Shown here: positions 54,000-62,492 of the stretch, in pieces
How the letters are laid out: each line of letters begins with the position of its first letter
How positions within the stretch are numbered: position 1 is the first letter of the stretch
NCBI RefSeq assembly: GCF_900184245.1
Contig: NZ_FXXB01000008.1
Span: forward strand, 806,001 to 870,000
Direction: 5' to 3'
Length of the DNA: 64,000 nucleotides
Source of the DNA: Brachybacterium massiliense
Lineage (GTDB): Bacteria > Actinomycetota > Actinomycetes > Actinomycetales > Dermabacteraceae
Position numbers and translations under genes: made by a program
Notes under the pieces: model-generated
Database searches by the model: none
Seen by the model: the letters and a program-made list of their open reading frames with translations, nothing else
What the model was told of the DNA's origin: nothing

Positions 54000-54005
54000 A
54001 GGGTA
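54000..54005 (-). promoter_or_regulatory. -10 element (TACCCT) of the fibril-repeat gene
   Basis: TACCCT on the reverse strand is six bases before GTG 53993. Confidence 0.5.
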
Positions 54006-54058
54006 GCAACGCCCGCCGGGAACTTTACTTTTCCGCCCCGGGGTCGGGCGCCCGATCG

Positions 54059-54064
54059 TAGAGT
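54059..54064 (+). promoter_or_regulatory. -10 element (TAGAGT) of maltokinase
   Basis: TAGAGT ends seven bases before ATG 54072; no Shine-Dalgarno. Confidence 0.6.
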
Positions 54065-54071
54065 GCACGCC

Positions 54072-55544
54072 ATGGACGAGATGCGCTCCCCCGCCGCGGC
54101 GCCGGCCGGTGCCCTCGACGTCTCGACGCTGCCGCCGCTGGGTGAGCTGCTCGAGATGCTCACCGCGCAGCTCACTGCCTGGATGCCCGCGCAGCGCTGG
54201 TACGCCCACAAGGGGGCGGGCGCTCCCGAGATCGGCATCCGGGGCTGGGCACCACTGCGGGTGGCGCCGGATCACGTGGTGGTCCTCGCCGCGGTCTCGG
54301 TCTCGCTCGCCCCTGCGGAGGGCCGGGCGCAGGAGGCGCTGTACCAGGTGCCGCTGGTGCTGCGGCATCCCGAGGCGCCGACGGGAGGGCGCGAGGAGGG
54401 GTCCGAGGTGGGGGTCCTCGCGGTGCCCGGCGGGCCGCTGCGGGTGGACGACGCGGTGCGCGACGCCGACGGCCGGGCGGCGCTGCTGGCCGTCCTGCTC
54501 TCCGGGGACGGGGCGGCGGGCCCCTCGCTGAGCCTCGCCTCCCATCGCGTCCGGCCCGCCGCGCCGCTTCCGCTGGGGAGGCCGATGCGCAGCAGGCCCC
54601 TGCGCGGGGAGCAGTCCAACAGCTCGATGATCGTCGAGACCGAGGGCGCGGCGCCGCTGATCGTGAAGCTCTTCCGACTGCTGCAGGACGGCGAGAACCC
54701 CGACGTGCTGCTGCAGGGCGCGCTGACCGCCGCAGGCAGCGAACGGGTGCCAGCGCTGGTGGGCTCGGCGACGATCGCGGTCACGGGGATCCGCACCCAT
54801 GCGCTGCTGGTCCAGGAGTTCCTGCCGGACGTGCAGGATGCCTGGCGAGTGGCGCTGCGCCGTGCCGCCGCCGGCGAGGGGATCGAGGAGCCGGCCCGCC
54901 AGCTGGGCGAGGCCGTCGCGGAGGTCCATCGCGGGCTCGCGGCCGCGCTGGGCACCGTGCCCGCTGATCCCGGCACGGTGCAGGCGGCGGTGGCGCGGAT
55001 GCGCGAGCGCCTCGAGGCGGTCGCCGCGGAGGTGCCGCAGGTGGGCGCTCACCGGGAGCGGATCGCGGCGCTGCTGGAGGTGGCGGCCGGCGTGCCCTGG
55101 CCCGCGCTGCAGCGCATCCACGGGGACCTCCACCTGGGCCAGGTGCTGCACGTGGCCGAGCGCGGCTGGGTGCTGCTGGACTTCGAAGGGGAGCCGCTGC
55201 GGCCGCTCGCCGAGCGTAACCTGCCGGACTCGCCGCTGCGGGACGTGGCCGGTCTGCTGCGGAGCCTCGATTACGTCGCGGGCGCAGTGCGCCTCGAGCA
55301 CGGCCGGACGGCGCAGCAGTGGGCCGCGGACGCCCGTGCGGCGTTCCTGCACGGCTACGCCGAGAGCAGCGGCTGGGCGCTCGAGCACGGGCCGCTGCAG
55401 GTGCTGCTGGCGGCGTTCGAGGCGGACAAAGCCGTCTACGAGGCGCTGTACGAGGCGCGGAACCGTCCCGACTGGCTGCCCATCCCGCTCGCGGCGCTCG
55501 AGCGGATCAGTGCACCAGGCGCGGCGGAGGGGTCAGCGGGCTGA
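54072..55544 (+). CDS. Maltokinase (Pep2-like)
   Basis: ATP-dependent maltose 1-kinase feeding the GlgE alpha-glucan pathway, 490 residues. N-terminal cap with WMPAQRWYAHKG; the kinase domain has LRGEQSNSSMIVE, HGDLHLGQVLH (catalytic Asp) and LLDFEGEPLRP (metal Asp), as in Mak/Pep2. Neither treS nor glgE is in the window, unlike in mycobacteria where the treS gene is nearby. Start ATG has TAGAGT seven bases upstream. Its 3' end overlaps the next gene's tail in antisense by 38 bases. Confidence 0.87.
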   Translation: MDEMRSPAAAPAGALDVSTLPPLGELLEMLTAQLTAWMPAQRWYAHKGAGAPEIGIRGWAPLRVAPDHVVVLAAVSVSLAPAEGRAQEALYQVPLVLRHPEAPTGGREEGSEVGVLAVPGGPLRVDDAVRDADGRAALLAVLLSGDGAAGPSLSLASHRVRPAAPLPLGRPMRSRPLRGEQSNSSMIVETEGAAPLIVKLFRLLQDGENPDVLLQGALTAAGSERVPALVGSATIAVTGIRTHALLVQEFLPDVQDAWRVALRRAAAGEGIEEPARQLGEAVAEVHRGLAAALGTVPADPGTVQAAVARMRERLEAVAAEVPQVGAHRERIAALLEVAAGVPWPALQRIHGDLHLGQVLHVAERGWVLLDFEGEPLRPLAERNLPDSPLRDVAGLLRSLDYVAGAVRLEHGRTAQQWAADARAAFLHGYAESSGWALEHGPLQVLLAAFEADKAVYEALYEARNRPDWLPIPLAALERISAPGAAEGSAG

Positions 55545-56016
55545 GCGCCGAGACGGGGCTGGTGCTCGCGATCGGGGTGAGGGAGCCGGGCAGGAACGGG
55601 GCGCTGATGGCCCGCACCGCGACCCGCACGCCCACGAGCACCTCGAGCAGGTCCCCGCTGGGGTCGATCCAGGTGGTGCCGCGGGTGCCGTGGGCGTCCT
55701 GCTCGGAGCGCCGGCGCATGCCGCGCGCGTCGGCGATTCGCTGCACCGCCGCGAGCAGGCTGGTGGTCGCACTCGCGGACTCCGCGGGCGCCCCGGAGCT
55801 GGTGAGCAGAGCGCTGACGTGGCAGAGGGTCTGCAGGCCGTGCCAGGAGTCCCCCGAGGAGCGGTCGCGCTGGGGGCGGTGGTCCTCGAAGGAGAGCAGA
55901 CCGGGCTGCTCCTCGAGCACCGCGCCGGTGACGGCGCCGAGCAGGTCGCGGATGCGGGAGTGGGTCTCGTCCTGGCCCGGGATGCCCTCGGAGGGGTGCG
56001 CGGGAAGAGCTGACAT
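55507..56016 (-). CDS. Hypothetical protein
   Basis: Protein of 169 residues, no recognised family. The N-terminal half is charged with helical character (GQDETHSRIRDLLGAV). The middle has a Trp-containing stretch (SSGDSWHGLQTLCHVSALL) and the C-terminal ~40 residues are Pro/Ser rich (STSPVSALSPLTPPPRLVH). ATG 56016 has a purine-rich GAAGAGG. It lies downstream of the JetC-like gene on the same strand and its 3' end overlaps the maltokinase 3' end in antisense. Whether it belongs functionally to JetC is unknown. Confidence 0.6.
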   Translation of the reverse strand: MSALPAHPSEGIPGQDETHSRIRDLLGAVTGAVLEEQPGLLSFEDHRPQRDRSSGDSWHGLQTLCHVSALLTSSGAPAESASATTSLLAAVQRIADARGMRRRSEQDAHGTRGTTWIDPSGDLLEVLVGVRVAVRAISAPFLPGSLTPIASTSPVSALSPLTPPPRLVH

Positions 56017-56166
56017 GTCCACCTCTTCCTTCTGCGCCTCACCGCGGCCTGGGACGGCCCCGCACCGTCCCATCACGACGGTGGCGACCAGGGTACCGAG
56101 CCCGGGCCGTGCTGCCGATGGGGAGAACTCCCCATGCCCCGCCCGGCAGGGGGCGGGGCGCCCGGC

Positions 56167-59100
56167 TCACTCCTGGACGGGCACGAACTCCACCGGGGCC
56201 ACCGAGGAGTAGCGGTCCTGCCGGATGGAGACCACGCCCACGCCGCCGATGAACGGGGCGAGGGCCTGCGGGTTCTTGCCGGGGTTGGCGAGGATGACCT
56301 GGAAGCCGAAGTGGCGGAAGGACTCCATCGCCGCGGTGATGAACTTGCCGGCGCCCTTGGAGAAGGCCTCGTCGATGATGATCGGCGCGTAGCGGGGCAC
56401 GTCCTGCCCGGTGCCCGCGAGCTGGTAGCGCAGCGCCGCGGCGAGGCAGAAGGTGGCCAGGCGCTCGTTCTGGCCGCCCGAGAGCGGACCGCCGGACTCG
56501 TGGGCGTGGACCACGGTCCCGGCCGCATCGACCTCCTCGGCGTGGAAGTGGACGTGCCGGCGCACATCGAGGATCACCCGGGAGACCTGGTCATCGCGCG
56601 TGCGAGCCGCACCGATCATGTCCATCAGGTGGCGCAGGGACACGAAGCGCTCCTCCGCGAGCTCACGATCGCGGGAGATGTCGTGCAGAGCGGTGCCGGC
56701 CACGGCCTCCTCGAGGGCGCGCTTGAACTCGTCCAGCGCCGCCAGGTGCACCGGGCGCATCGACAGCTGCAGGTAGCGGCCCGAGTGGAACTCGACCTGG
56801 GCGAGCAGCGCGTTGATCCGCTGCAGGCGCTTGCGGATCTCGGAGGGCTCGCGGGCGATCGCGGTGGCCAGCGCCTGCACGTCGCCGAGGGTGTTGCCGG
56901 TGAAGAACTCGAAGAAGCGGTCCTCGACCTCGGGCAGCTTCTCCTCCTCGATCCTTTGCAGGATCGCGAGGTAGTCGGCCACACCCTCGAGCGTGGGCGC
57001 GGTGTCCCCGGCGGTCGCGGGCCAGCGGCGGGAGAACTCGCGCATCGCGGTGCGCATGTCCTCCTCGGCGCGGGAGGTGCGGCGGGTGAGGTCCATCAGC
57101 TCCGCATCCAGGGTGGCCGAGGCGTCCTTGGTGACCTGATCGATCGTGGAGAGCACGAGGGTGGGGGCGATCGCGGCGAAGCGCTCGGCCAGCTCCTGCT
57201 CGACCTCGGGGTCCAGGCTCGAGCCCTCGACCCGCTCGCGGGCCTCGGCCAGGCGCTCCTCGGCCCGCTCGGCCTGCTCGGCGAGCTTGCCGGCGCTGCG
57301 CACCACCTCGAGCAGCTCCTCGTCGCTGCCGGCGATGGACTGCTCGATATCCTCGATCTGGCGGGCCAGCTCGGCCAGCGCCGCGGAGCCGTCCTCGGCG
57401 GCGCGCACCATGTCGCGCAGATTCGCCACGCGCCGCGCCACGGAGGCGGCGTCGATGTCGTCCCAGGTGACAGCGCTGATCATCTGGAGGGCGTAGAGCC
57501 GTTCGCGGCGGCGCTCGCGCTCGTCCTCGACGTCCTTGCGCCGGGCCTGCGCCTCGAACAGGGCCTGCTCGGCGCGGGTGCGCTCGGCCTCGAACACGGC
57601 CCTCTTGGCGCGGTTGTCGAAGCCGAGCACCCACTGGGAGCGGTCGTTGATGTACCGGTCAGCGTTCTTCTCGTGCCGGGCCGCGGAGTGTTTGATCTGT
57701 CCCGAGCGCAGCACCGCCCGGTTCAGCCGGGTGAACTCCTCGAGGCTCTCCGCGCAGGTGTAGTCCATGCGGGAGGCGATCTCATGGGAGAGCCAGACGT
57801 GGAACTCACCGTCCTTGACGTCGAGCTTCGCGGCCAGAGAGCGCTCGTCGATGTTCTTCGCGGGGCGGCGCAGGTCGGTGTTGACCCGGTTGTAGGAGAT
57901 GCGGCGGCGCAGCTTGGTGCGGTCGATCACCGCGGCGACCTCGCGGTAGATCCGGTCCGGGACCAGGATCGAGCGGGCGAGCCCGCGCAGGGCCTGCTCG
58001 GCCGCGGCGGTCCACTCCTCCTCGCCCTCGCGCACCTGCAGCAGCTCGGCGGCGAAGGGCAGCTCGGTGGGGGCGATGCCCACCTCGGAGGCGATGTGGT
58101 CGCGCAGGGCCACGTCCTCGGAGTGGAGGTTGGAGGCGCGAGTGGTGAGGGAGGTGAGCTCCTCGCGGGTGCGGGCGAGGGTCTGGGCGAGCTCGCGCAC
58201 GGAGGCCTCGGCCTCCCAGCGAGCGACGTCGGCGCCCTTCTCCTCGCTCTCGAGGCTCTCGCGCAGCGCGGAGACCTCGCGCTGCAGGGCGAGGAACATG
58301 TCCTCTCCCGCCGGGGTGCGCAGCTCGACGGTCGCGAGCTGGGCGGCGAACTCGGTGCCCCGCTCGCGGCGGCGCTCCCGCTCCACCTCGAGGCCGGCGA
58401 TCTGCTGCTTCCAGTCGTCGATCTCGCCGCCGCCGGCGCGCCGACGCTGCTCCTTGAGCTGGGCGAGGTCGGCGCGGGCCTCGGCCACGTCCTGGGTGAG
58501 GCGGCGCTGCTGGGCGGCGAGGCGGTCGCGCTCGAGCTGGAGGTTCCCGGTCTCCTCCCCCAGCAGGCGCACCAGGTGCTGGGCGGCGAAGACGTCGATG
58601 TCGGCGCGGCGGTCCACGAGGGCGCCGCCCCGCTCGCGCATCGCGGTCCAGTTCTCGTGATCGGTGCGCAGGCCGCGCAGCAGCTCGCGCTGCTCGCGCG
58701 CGGTCACCAGCGCCTCGTACACCTCGGAGAGGTTGTGGAAGTTCGCGAGCGCCTGATCGGCGAGCTCGAAGGTGCGGGGGGCATCGAGCATGTAGTCGCG
58801 CAGCAGGGCGTTGACGTCGCCGAGCTCCTTGGCGGACTGGATCTTGTGCAGCAGTCCCAGCGCCTTCTCGTCGGGGATGCCCAGGAGCTGGCAGAAGGCG
58901 GCGCGGTACTCACGGAACTGGCGGAAGGTCTGGGTGCCGGGGTGCGCGGCCTCGAGGGCCTTGCCCTCGATCTGGGTGGAGACGAATTTGCGCAGGTCGG
59001 TGACGTCCAGCGGGGTCCGGGCGATGACGTACAGGCTCTTGACGTCGGAGTCGGCGGTGTGGCCGGCGTGCAGCAGGAGCAGCCGGGAGAGCTGGACCGT

Positions 59101-59565
59101 GCCGCCCTGCCCGTCGCTGTAGCGCAGCGTGAGCACGGACAGGGTGGTCTTCTCCCGCAGCACCTCCTGGCTGAACTCGCCGGTGGCCTGGTCGTAGTGC
59201 ATCGCCCAGGCGCCGCGCACGTAGCTGGCCACGGTGCGGCGGTACTTCGAGCGGTTGGGGCCAGCGTCGGAGGCGGCCGCGTTGAACTGGAGGGTGCGCG
59301 GCGGGGTCAGCAGGGCGCTGATCGCATCGAGCAGGGTCGACTTGCCGGTACCGGGACCGCCGGTGAGGAAGAAGCCCTTGGAGGAGATCGCGAGGTCGTG
59401 GGTGCCGTGGAAGGTGCCCCAGTTGGAGACCTGCACGGCGACCAGCCGCCACTGCCCTGGGTGAGGATGCTCGGGGTCGCGCTGGCCCGCGTCCGCGGCC
59501 TGGTCGGGCGCGGGCATCCCGGGCAGATCGAGGCCGTCCTGGGCGGTGTCGGTCATGGAAGTCAC
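56167..59565 (-). CDS. JetC-type SMC/MukB-like ATPase (Wadjet component), isolated
   Basis: Large ATPase of 1132 residues. Near the N-terminus the JetC signature RLVAVQVSNWGTFHGTHDL precedes Walker A GGPGTGKST (Lys ~75) and RTLQFNAAASDA...YVRGAWAMHYD. A ~900-residue coiled-coil region rich in Glu/Arg follows, with a hinge-like stretch (~470-570). The C-terminal head has SGGQNERLATFC (~1029) and Walker B APIIIDEAFSKGAGKF (~1062). In Wadjet, JetC acts with kleisin JetA, JetB and nuclease JetD to cut plasmid DNA; none of these is adjacent. The frame is intact and has its own TAGTCT promoter. Confidence 0.87.
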   Translation of the reverse strand: MTSMTDTAQDGLDLPGMPAPDQAADAGQRDPEHPHPGQWRLVAVQVSNWGTFHGTHDLAISSKGFFLTGGPGTGKSTLLDAISALLTPPRTLQFNAAASDAGPNRSKYRRTVASYVRGAWAMHYDQATGEFSQEVLREKTTLSVLTLRYSDGQGGTVQLSRLLLLHAGHTADSDVKSLYVIARTPLDVTDLRKFVSTQIEGKALEAAHPGTQTFRQFREYRAAFCQLLGIPDEKALGLLHKIQSAKELGDVNALLRDYMLDAPRTFELADQALANFHNLSEVYEALVTAREQRELLRGLRTDHENWTAMRERGGALVDRRADIDVFAAQHLVRLLGEETGNLQLERDRLAAQQRRLTQDVAEARADLAQLKEQRRRAGGGEIDDWKQQIAGLEVERERRRERGTEFAAQLATVELRTPAGEDMFLALQREVSALRESLESEEKGADVARWEAEASVRELAQTLARTREELTSLTTRASNLHSEDVALRDHIASEVGIAPTELPFAAELLQVREGEEEWTAAAEQALRGLARSILVPDRIYREVAAVIDRTKLRRRISYNRVNTDLRRPAKNIDERSLAAKLDVKDGEFHVWLSHEIASRMDYTCAESLEEFTRLNRAVLRSGQIKHSAARHEKNADRYINDRSQWVLGFDNRAKRAVFEAERTRAEQALFEAQARRKDVEDERERRRERLYALQMISAVTWDDIDAASVARRVANLRDMVRAAEDGSAALAELARQIEDIEQSIAGSDEELLEVVRSAGKLAEQAERAEERLAEARERVEGSSLDPEVEQELAERFAAIAPTLVLSTIDQVTKDASATLDAELMDLTRRTSRAEEDMRTAMREFSRRWPATAGDTAPTLEGVADYLAILQRIEEEKLPEVEDRFFEFFTGNTLGDVQALATAIAREPSEIRKRLQRINALLAQVEFHSGRYLQLSMRPVHLAALDEFKRALEEAVAGTALHDISRDRELAEERFVSLRHLMDMIGAARTRDDQVSRVILDVRRHVHFHAEEVDAAGTVVHAHESGGPLSGGQNERLATFCLAAALRYQLAGTGQDVPRYAPIIIDEAFSKGAGKFITAAMESFRHFGFQVILANPGKNPQALAPFIGGVGVVSIRQDRYSSVAPVEFVPVQE

Positions 59566-59571
59566 CCGTAG

Positions 59572-59577
59572 AGACTA
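59572..59577 (-). promoter_or_regulatory. -10 element (TAGTCT) of the JetC-like gene
   Basis: TAGTCT on the reverse strand ends six bases before GTG 59565. Transcription therefore can start independently of the siderophore operon upstream. Confidence 0.6.
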
Positions 59578-59627
59578 CTAAGGAGCGGCCTGTGCCGTAC
59601 CCCGTCGGGTCGACGCCATCCTCACAG

Positions 59628-61487
59628 TCAGCCTTCGGGGCGGCCCTCGCGCCAGTACCCCATGAAGGAGACCTGGCGGCGGTCGATGCCGAGCTCGGTC
59701 ACCAAGTGGCGGCGCAGGCCCTTGATGGTCGCGGCCTCGCCGGCGAGCCAGGCGTAGAAGGCGCCCTGGCCGGTGGTGGTCTCCCACAGGATGGTCGAGT
59801 CGATGTCGATGTCCTCGAGCTCGGGGCTCTGCGCTCCTGCGGCACCGGTCCCGGCGCCGCCCGCCTCCGTGCGGAAGGCCTGCGCCCCCTCGCACATCAG
59901 CCGCTGCACCTCGGCGCGCATCAGCTCGCCGTGGGGGCGCTCGCCGCGGGCGAGCCAGGTGATCTGCACGCCCGAGCGGGTGGGCACCACCTGTTCGTCG
60001 GAGGCGTCGGGCACCTCGATCACGGCGTGGCCGCTGATCGAGGCGGGCAGCGCCTCGAGGATCGAGCAGATGGCCGGCAGGGCGGTCTCGTCGCCGGCCA
60101 GCAGCACGGTGCGGGCGCTGCCGGGGCGGAACTCGATGCCGCCGTAGTCGGGGCCGATCAGGTGCTTGTTGGGGCCGAGCATCGAGAGGGTGTCGCCCAC
60201 CTGCGCGTCCCGTGCCCAGCGGGCCGCGACCCCGCTGCCGAAGGTCTCCTCGGGCTCGAGGTGCAGTACGAAGTCGATGTCGATCTCGGGGTGCTCGCCG
60301 AGGTTCCCGGGGTGTCCGGCGCCGCGCATCTCGCGCACGCTGTAGGTGCGCATCCAGCCGCGGTCGGCGGGGTCGATCTGCAGCCAGGTGCGGTACCAGT
60401 CGGCGTGCGTGGCGGGGTCGAGCATCGCGCCGGGGCGCACGGAGGCGAAGTGGTCCGCGCTCGCCTCGGGGCCGGGGATGATCAGCTTGATCCGCAGGTC
60501 CAGGGGGTGGCCGCCGGTGCCGAAGTGCACCAGGTCCGGGGAGGTGAAGGTCAGGCGCACCAGGCTCCTGCCGAGCGGACGGACGGCGCCGACGCGCAGC
60601 GTGTAGACGAGCTGGGGGCTGTGCTCGAGCGCGGGCACGAGCTCGGCGGCGGGCTGCGTGGCAGTGGTGGTCATGGGTTCCTCCTGCGGGGTGGGCGTGG
60701 GGGCGGCGTCGCGCCCCAGGGGGAGCACCATCGGGGTGCCGGTGACGGGGTCGGGGACGACTCGGGAGTCGAGGGCGAACACCTCGTGGACCATCTGCTC
60801 GGTGATCACCTCGGCGGGCGCGCCCTCGGCGTAGATCTCGCCGCGGCGCACGGCCACCAGGTGATCGGCGTAGCGGGAGGCGAGGTTGAGGTCGTGCAGC
60901 ACGATCCCGACGGTGGTGCCGCGCTGCTGGTTCAGGTCGCGCACCACGTCGAGCACCTCGAGCTGGTGGGTGACGTCGAGGAAGGTGGTGGGCTCGTCCA
61001 GCAGCAGCACCTCGGTCTGCTGGGCCAGCGCCATCGCGATCCAGACCCGCTGGCGCTGCCCGCCGGAGAGCTCCTCGAGCAGCCGGTCGGCGAGATCGTC
61101 GGTGCGGGTGGCGGTGAGCGCCTCGGCGACGGCGGCCTCGTCCTCGGCGCGCCACTGCTGGAACAGGCCCTGGTGGGGGAAGCGGCCGCGGCGCACCAGT
61201 TCGCGCACGGTGACGCCGTCGGGCGCGATCGGGGTCTGCGGCAGCAGGCCGAGGCGGCGGGCGAGGTCCTTGCCGCGCAGAGAGCGGATGTCCTTGCCGT
61301 CGAGCACCACTGCTCCGTCGCGGGGGCTGAGCAGGCGGGACATGCCGCGCAGCAGGGTGGACTTCCCGCAGCCGTTGGCGCCCACGATGATCGTCACCGC
61401 ACCTTCGGGCAGGGACAGGCTCAGGTCGCTGACGATGTCGCGCCGGTCATAGGCCAGGTGCAGGTGCTGCGCTTGGAGCAGGGCCAT
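59628..61487 (-). CDS. Fusion of siderophore ABC ATPase (FepC-like) and siderophore-interacting ferric reductase
   Basis: Single 619-residue protein. Residues 1-~265 are a FecE/FepC-type ATPase: Walker A GANGCGKST (Lys 42), LSGGQRQRVWIAM, VLLLDEPTTFLD. Residues ~272-619 are a siderophore-interacting protein/flavin reductase with RTYSVREM (FAD), LAGDETALPAICSILEAL and terminal GYWREGRPEG. So ATP-driven import and iron release by reduction are joined in one chain. An ATG at residue 272 has its own ribosome binding site. Operon with two permeases and a binding protein upstream. Confidence 0.9.
   Translation of the reverse strand: MALLQAQHLHLAYDRRDIVSDLSLSLPEGAVTIIVGANGCGKSTLLRGMSRLLSPRDGAVVLDGKDIRSLRGKDLARRLGLLPQTPIAPDGVTVRELVRRGRFPHQGLFQQWRAEDEAAVAEALTATRTDDLADRLLEELSGGQRQRVWIAMALAQQTEVLLLDEPTTFLDVTHQLEVLDVVRDLNQQRGTTVGIVLHDLNLASRYADHLVAVRRGEIYAEGAPAEVITEQMVHEVFALDSRVVPDPVTGTPMVLPLGRDAAPTPTPQEEPMTTTATQPAAELVPALEHSPQLVYTLRVGAVRPLGRSLVRLTFTSPDLVHFGTGGHPLDLRIKLIIPGPEASADHFASVRPGAMLDPATHADWYRTWLQIDPADRGWMRTYSVREMRGAGHPGNLGEHPEIDIDFVLHLEPEETFGSGVAARWARDAQVGDTLSMLGPNKHLIGPDYGGIEFRPGSARTVLLAGDETALPAICSILEALPASISGHAVIEVPDASDEQVVPTRSGVQITWLARGERPHGELMRAEVQRLMCEGAQAFRTEAGGAGTGAAGAQSPELEDIDIDSTILWETTTGQGAFYAWLAGEAATIKGLRRHLVTELGIDRRQVSFMGYWREGRPEG
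60680..60685 (-). promoter_or_regulatory. Internal ribosome binding site before the reductase half
   Basis: On the reverse strand AGGAGG is five bases before an in-frame ATG (60674, residue 272), exactly at the domain border. A free reductase of ~348 residues could be made in addition to the fusion. Confidence 0.65.
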
Positions 61488-61493
61488 CGTCGA

Positions 61494-62492
61494 TCACCTT
61501 CCGTTCTGGGAGGTCGGGGTGCGGGTGAGGAACCACAGCAGGAACGGGGCGCCGAGGGCCCCGGTGATGACGCCGGCGGGCATCTCGACCCGCCCGAAGG
61601 CGTTCTGGCCCAGGAACTCGGCGACCAGCACGATCACGGCGCCGATCACCGCTGCGGTCGGGAAGTGGGGCCGGCCCACGAGCATCCGTGCGAGCGGCCC
61701 GGAGAGGAAGGCCACGAAGGAGAGCGGCCCGGTCACCGCGACGGTCAGGGCCGAGAGCATCACCCCCACCAGGATCAGGGCGATGCGGGTGCGCGGCACG
61801 GCCAGGCCCAGGGAGGTGGCGGTGTCATCGCCCAGCTGGAGCACTCGCAGGCGCGCCACCAGCACGGCCAGCAGCGGGATCAGCACCGCCAGGGCGAGGG
61901 CGAGGACCAGGGCCCGCTGCCAGGTGGCGGCGGAGAGCGAGCCGATCATCCAGTGCATGACGTCGCCCGCGGTGCGGGTGTCGATGCGGGTCATCAGGTA
62001 GCTGATCAGGGCGCTGAGCGCCGCGCCGACGGCGATGCCCACCAGCACGAAGCGGTTGTCGACGGCGCTGCCCGTGCCGCGTCGGCCCGCACCGGCGGCG
62101 GCGAGGGTCACCGCGGCGGCCAGCAGCCCGCCGCCGAGCGCGCACCAGAACACCGTCGCGCCCGAGGCGCGGAGCACGGCGATCGCGATCACGGCGCCGG
62201 CGGAGGCGCCGAGGGTCACGCCGATCACGTCGGGGCTCGCGAGCGGGTTGCGCAGCAGGGTCTGGAAGACGGTGCCGGAGAGCCCGAAGGAGATCCCGGC
62301 GAGGATCGCGACGGCGACGGTGGGCAGGCGCGAGTCCATCACGATGAAGGAGATGCCCGGGATCTGCTCGCCCAGGAGCACCGCGAGGGCGTCGCCCGGT
62401 GCCACCACGGGGGTGCCCAGCAGCACACCGGCCACGGCCGCGATGAGCAGCAGCGCGCCGAGGCACAGCAGGGAGATTCGCGCGCGGTTCAT
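61494..62492 (-). CDS. Iron-siderophore ABC permease (FecCD family, second)
   Basis: Ten-helix-type FecCD permease of 332 residues. Typical LPTVAVAILAGISFGLSGTVFQTLLRNPLASPDVIG (split over helix 2) and a coupling-loop region around LQLGDDTATSLG are present. ATG overlaps the first permease stop (ATGA, 62489-62492), and its stop lies six bases before the ATPase fusion start. Confidence 0.93.
   Translation of the reverse strand: MNRARISLLCLGALLLIAAVAGVLLGTPVVAPGDALAVLLGEQIPGISFIVMDSRLPTVAVAILAGISFGLSGTVFQTLLRNPLASPDVIGVTLGASAGAVIAIAVLRASGATVFWCALGGGLLAAAVTLAAAGAGRRGTGSAVDNRFVLVGIAVGAALSALISYLMTRIDTRTAGDVMHWMIGSLSAATWQRALVLALALAVLIPLLAVLVARLRVLQLGDDTATSLGLAVPRTRIALILVGVMLSALTVAVTGPLSFVAFLSGPLARMLVGRPHFPTAAVIGAVIVLVAEFLGQNAFGRVEMPAGVITGALGAPFLLWFLTRTPTSQNGR

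Noticed and set aside
55507..61487. Complete Wadjet (JetABCD) defence locus
   Set aside because: Only the JetC-type protein is present. Neighbours are a siderophore gene and a 169-residue protein without JetA, JetB or JetD features.
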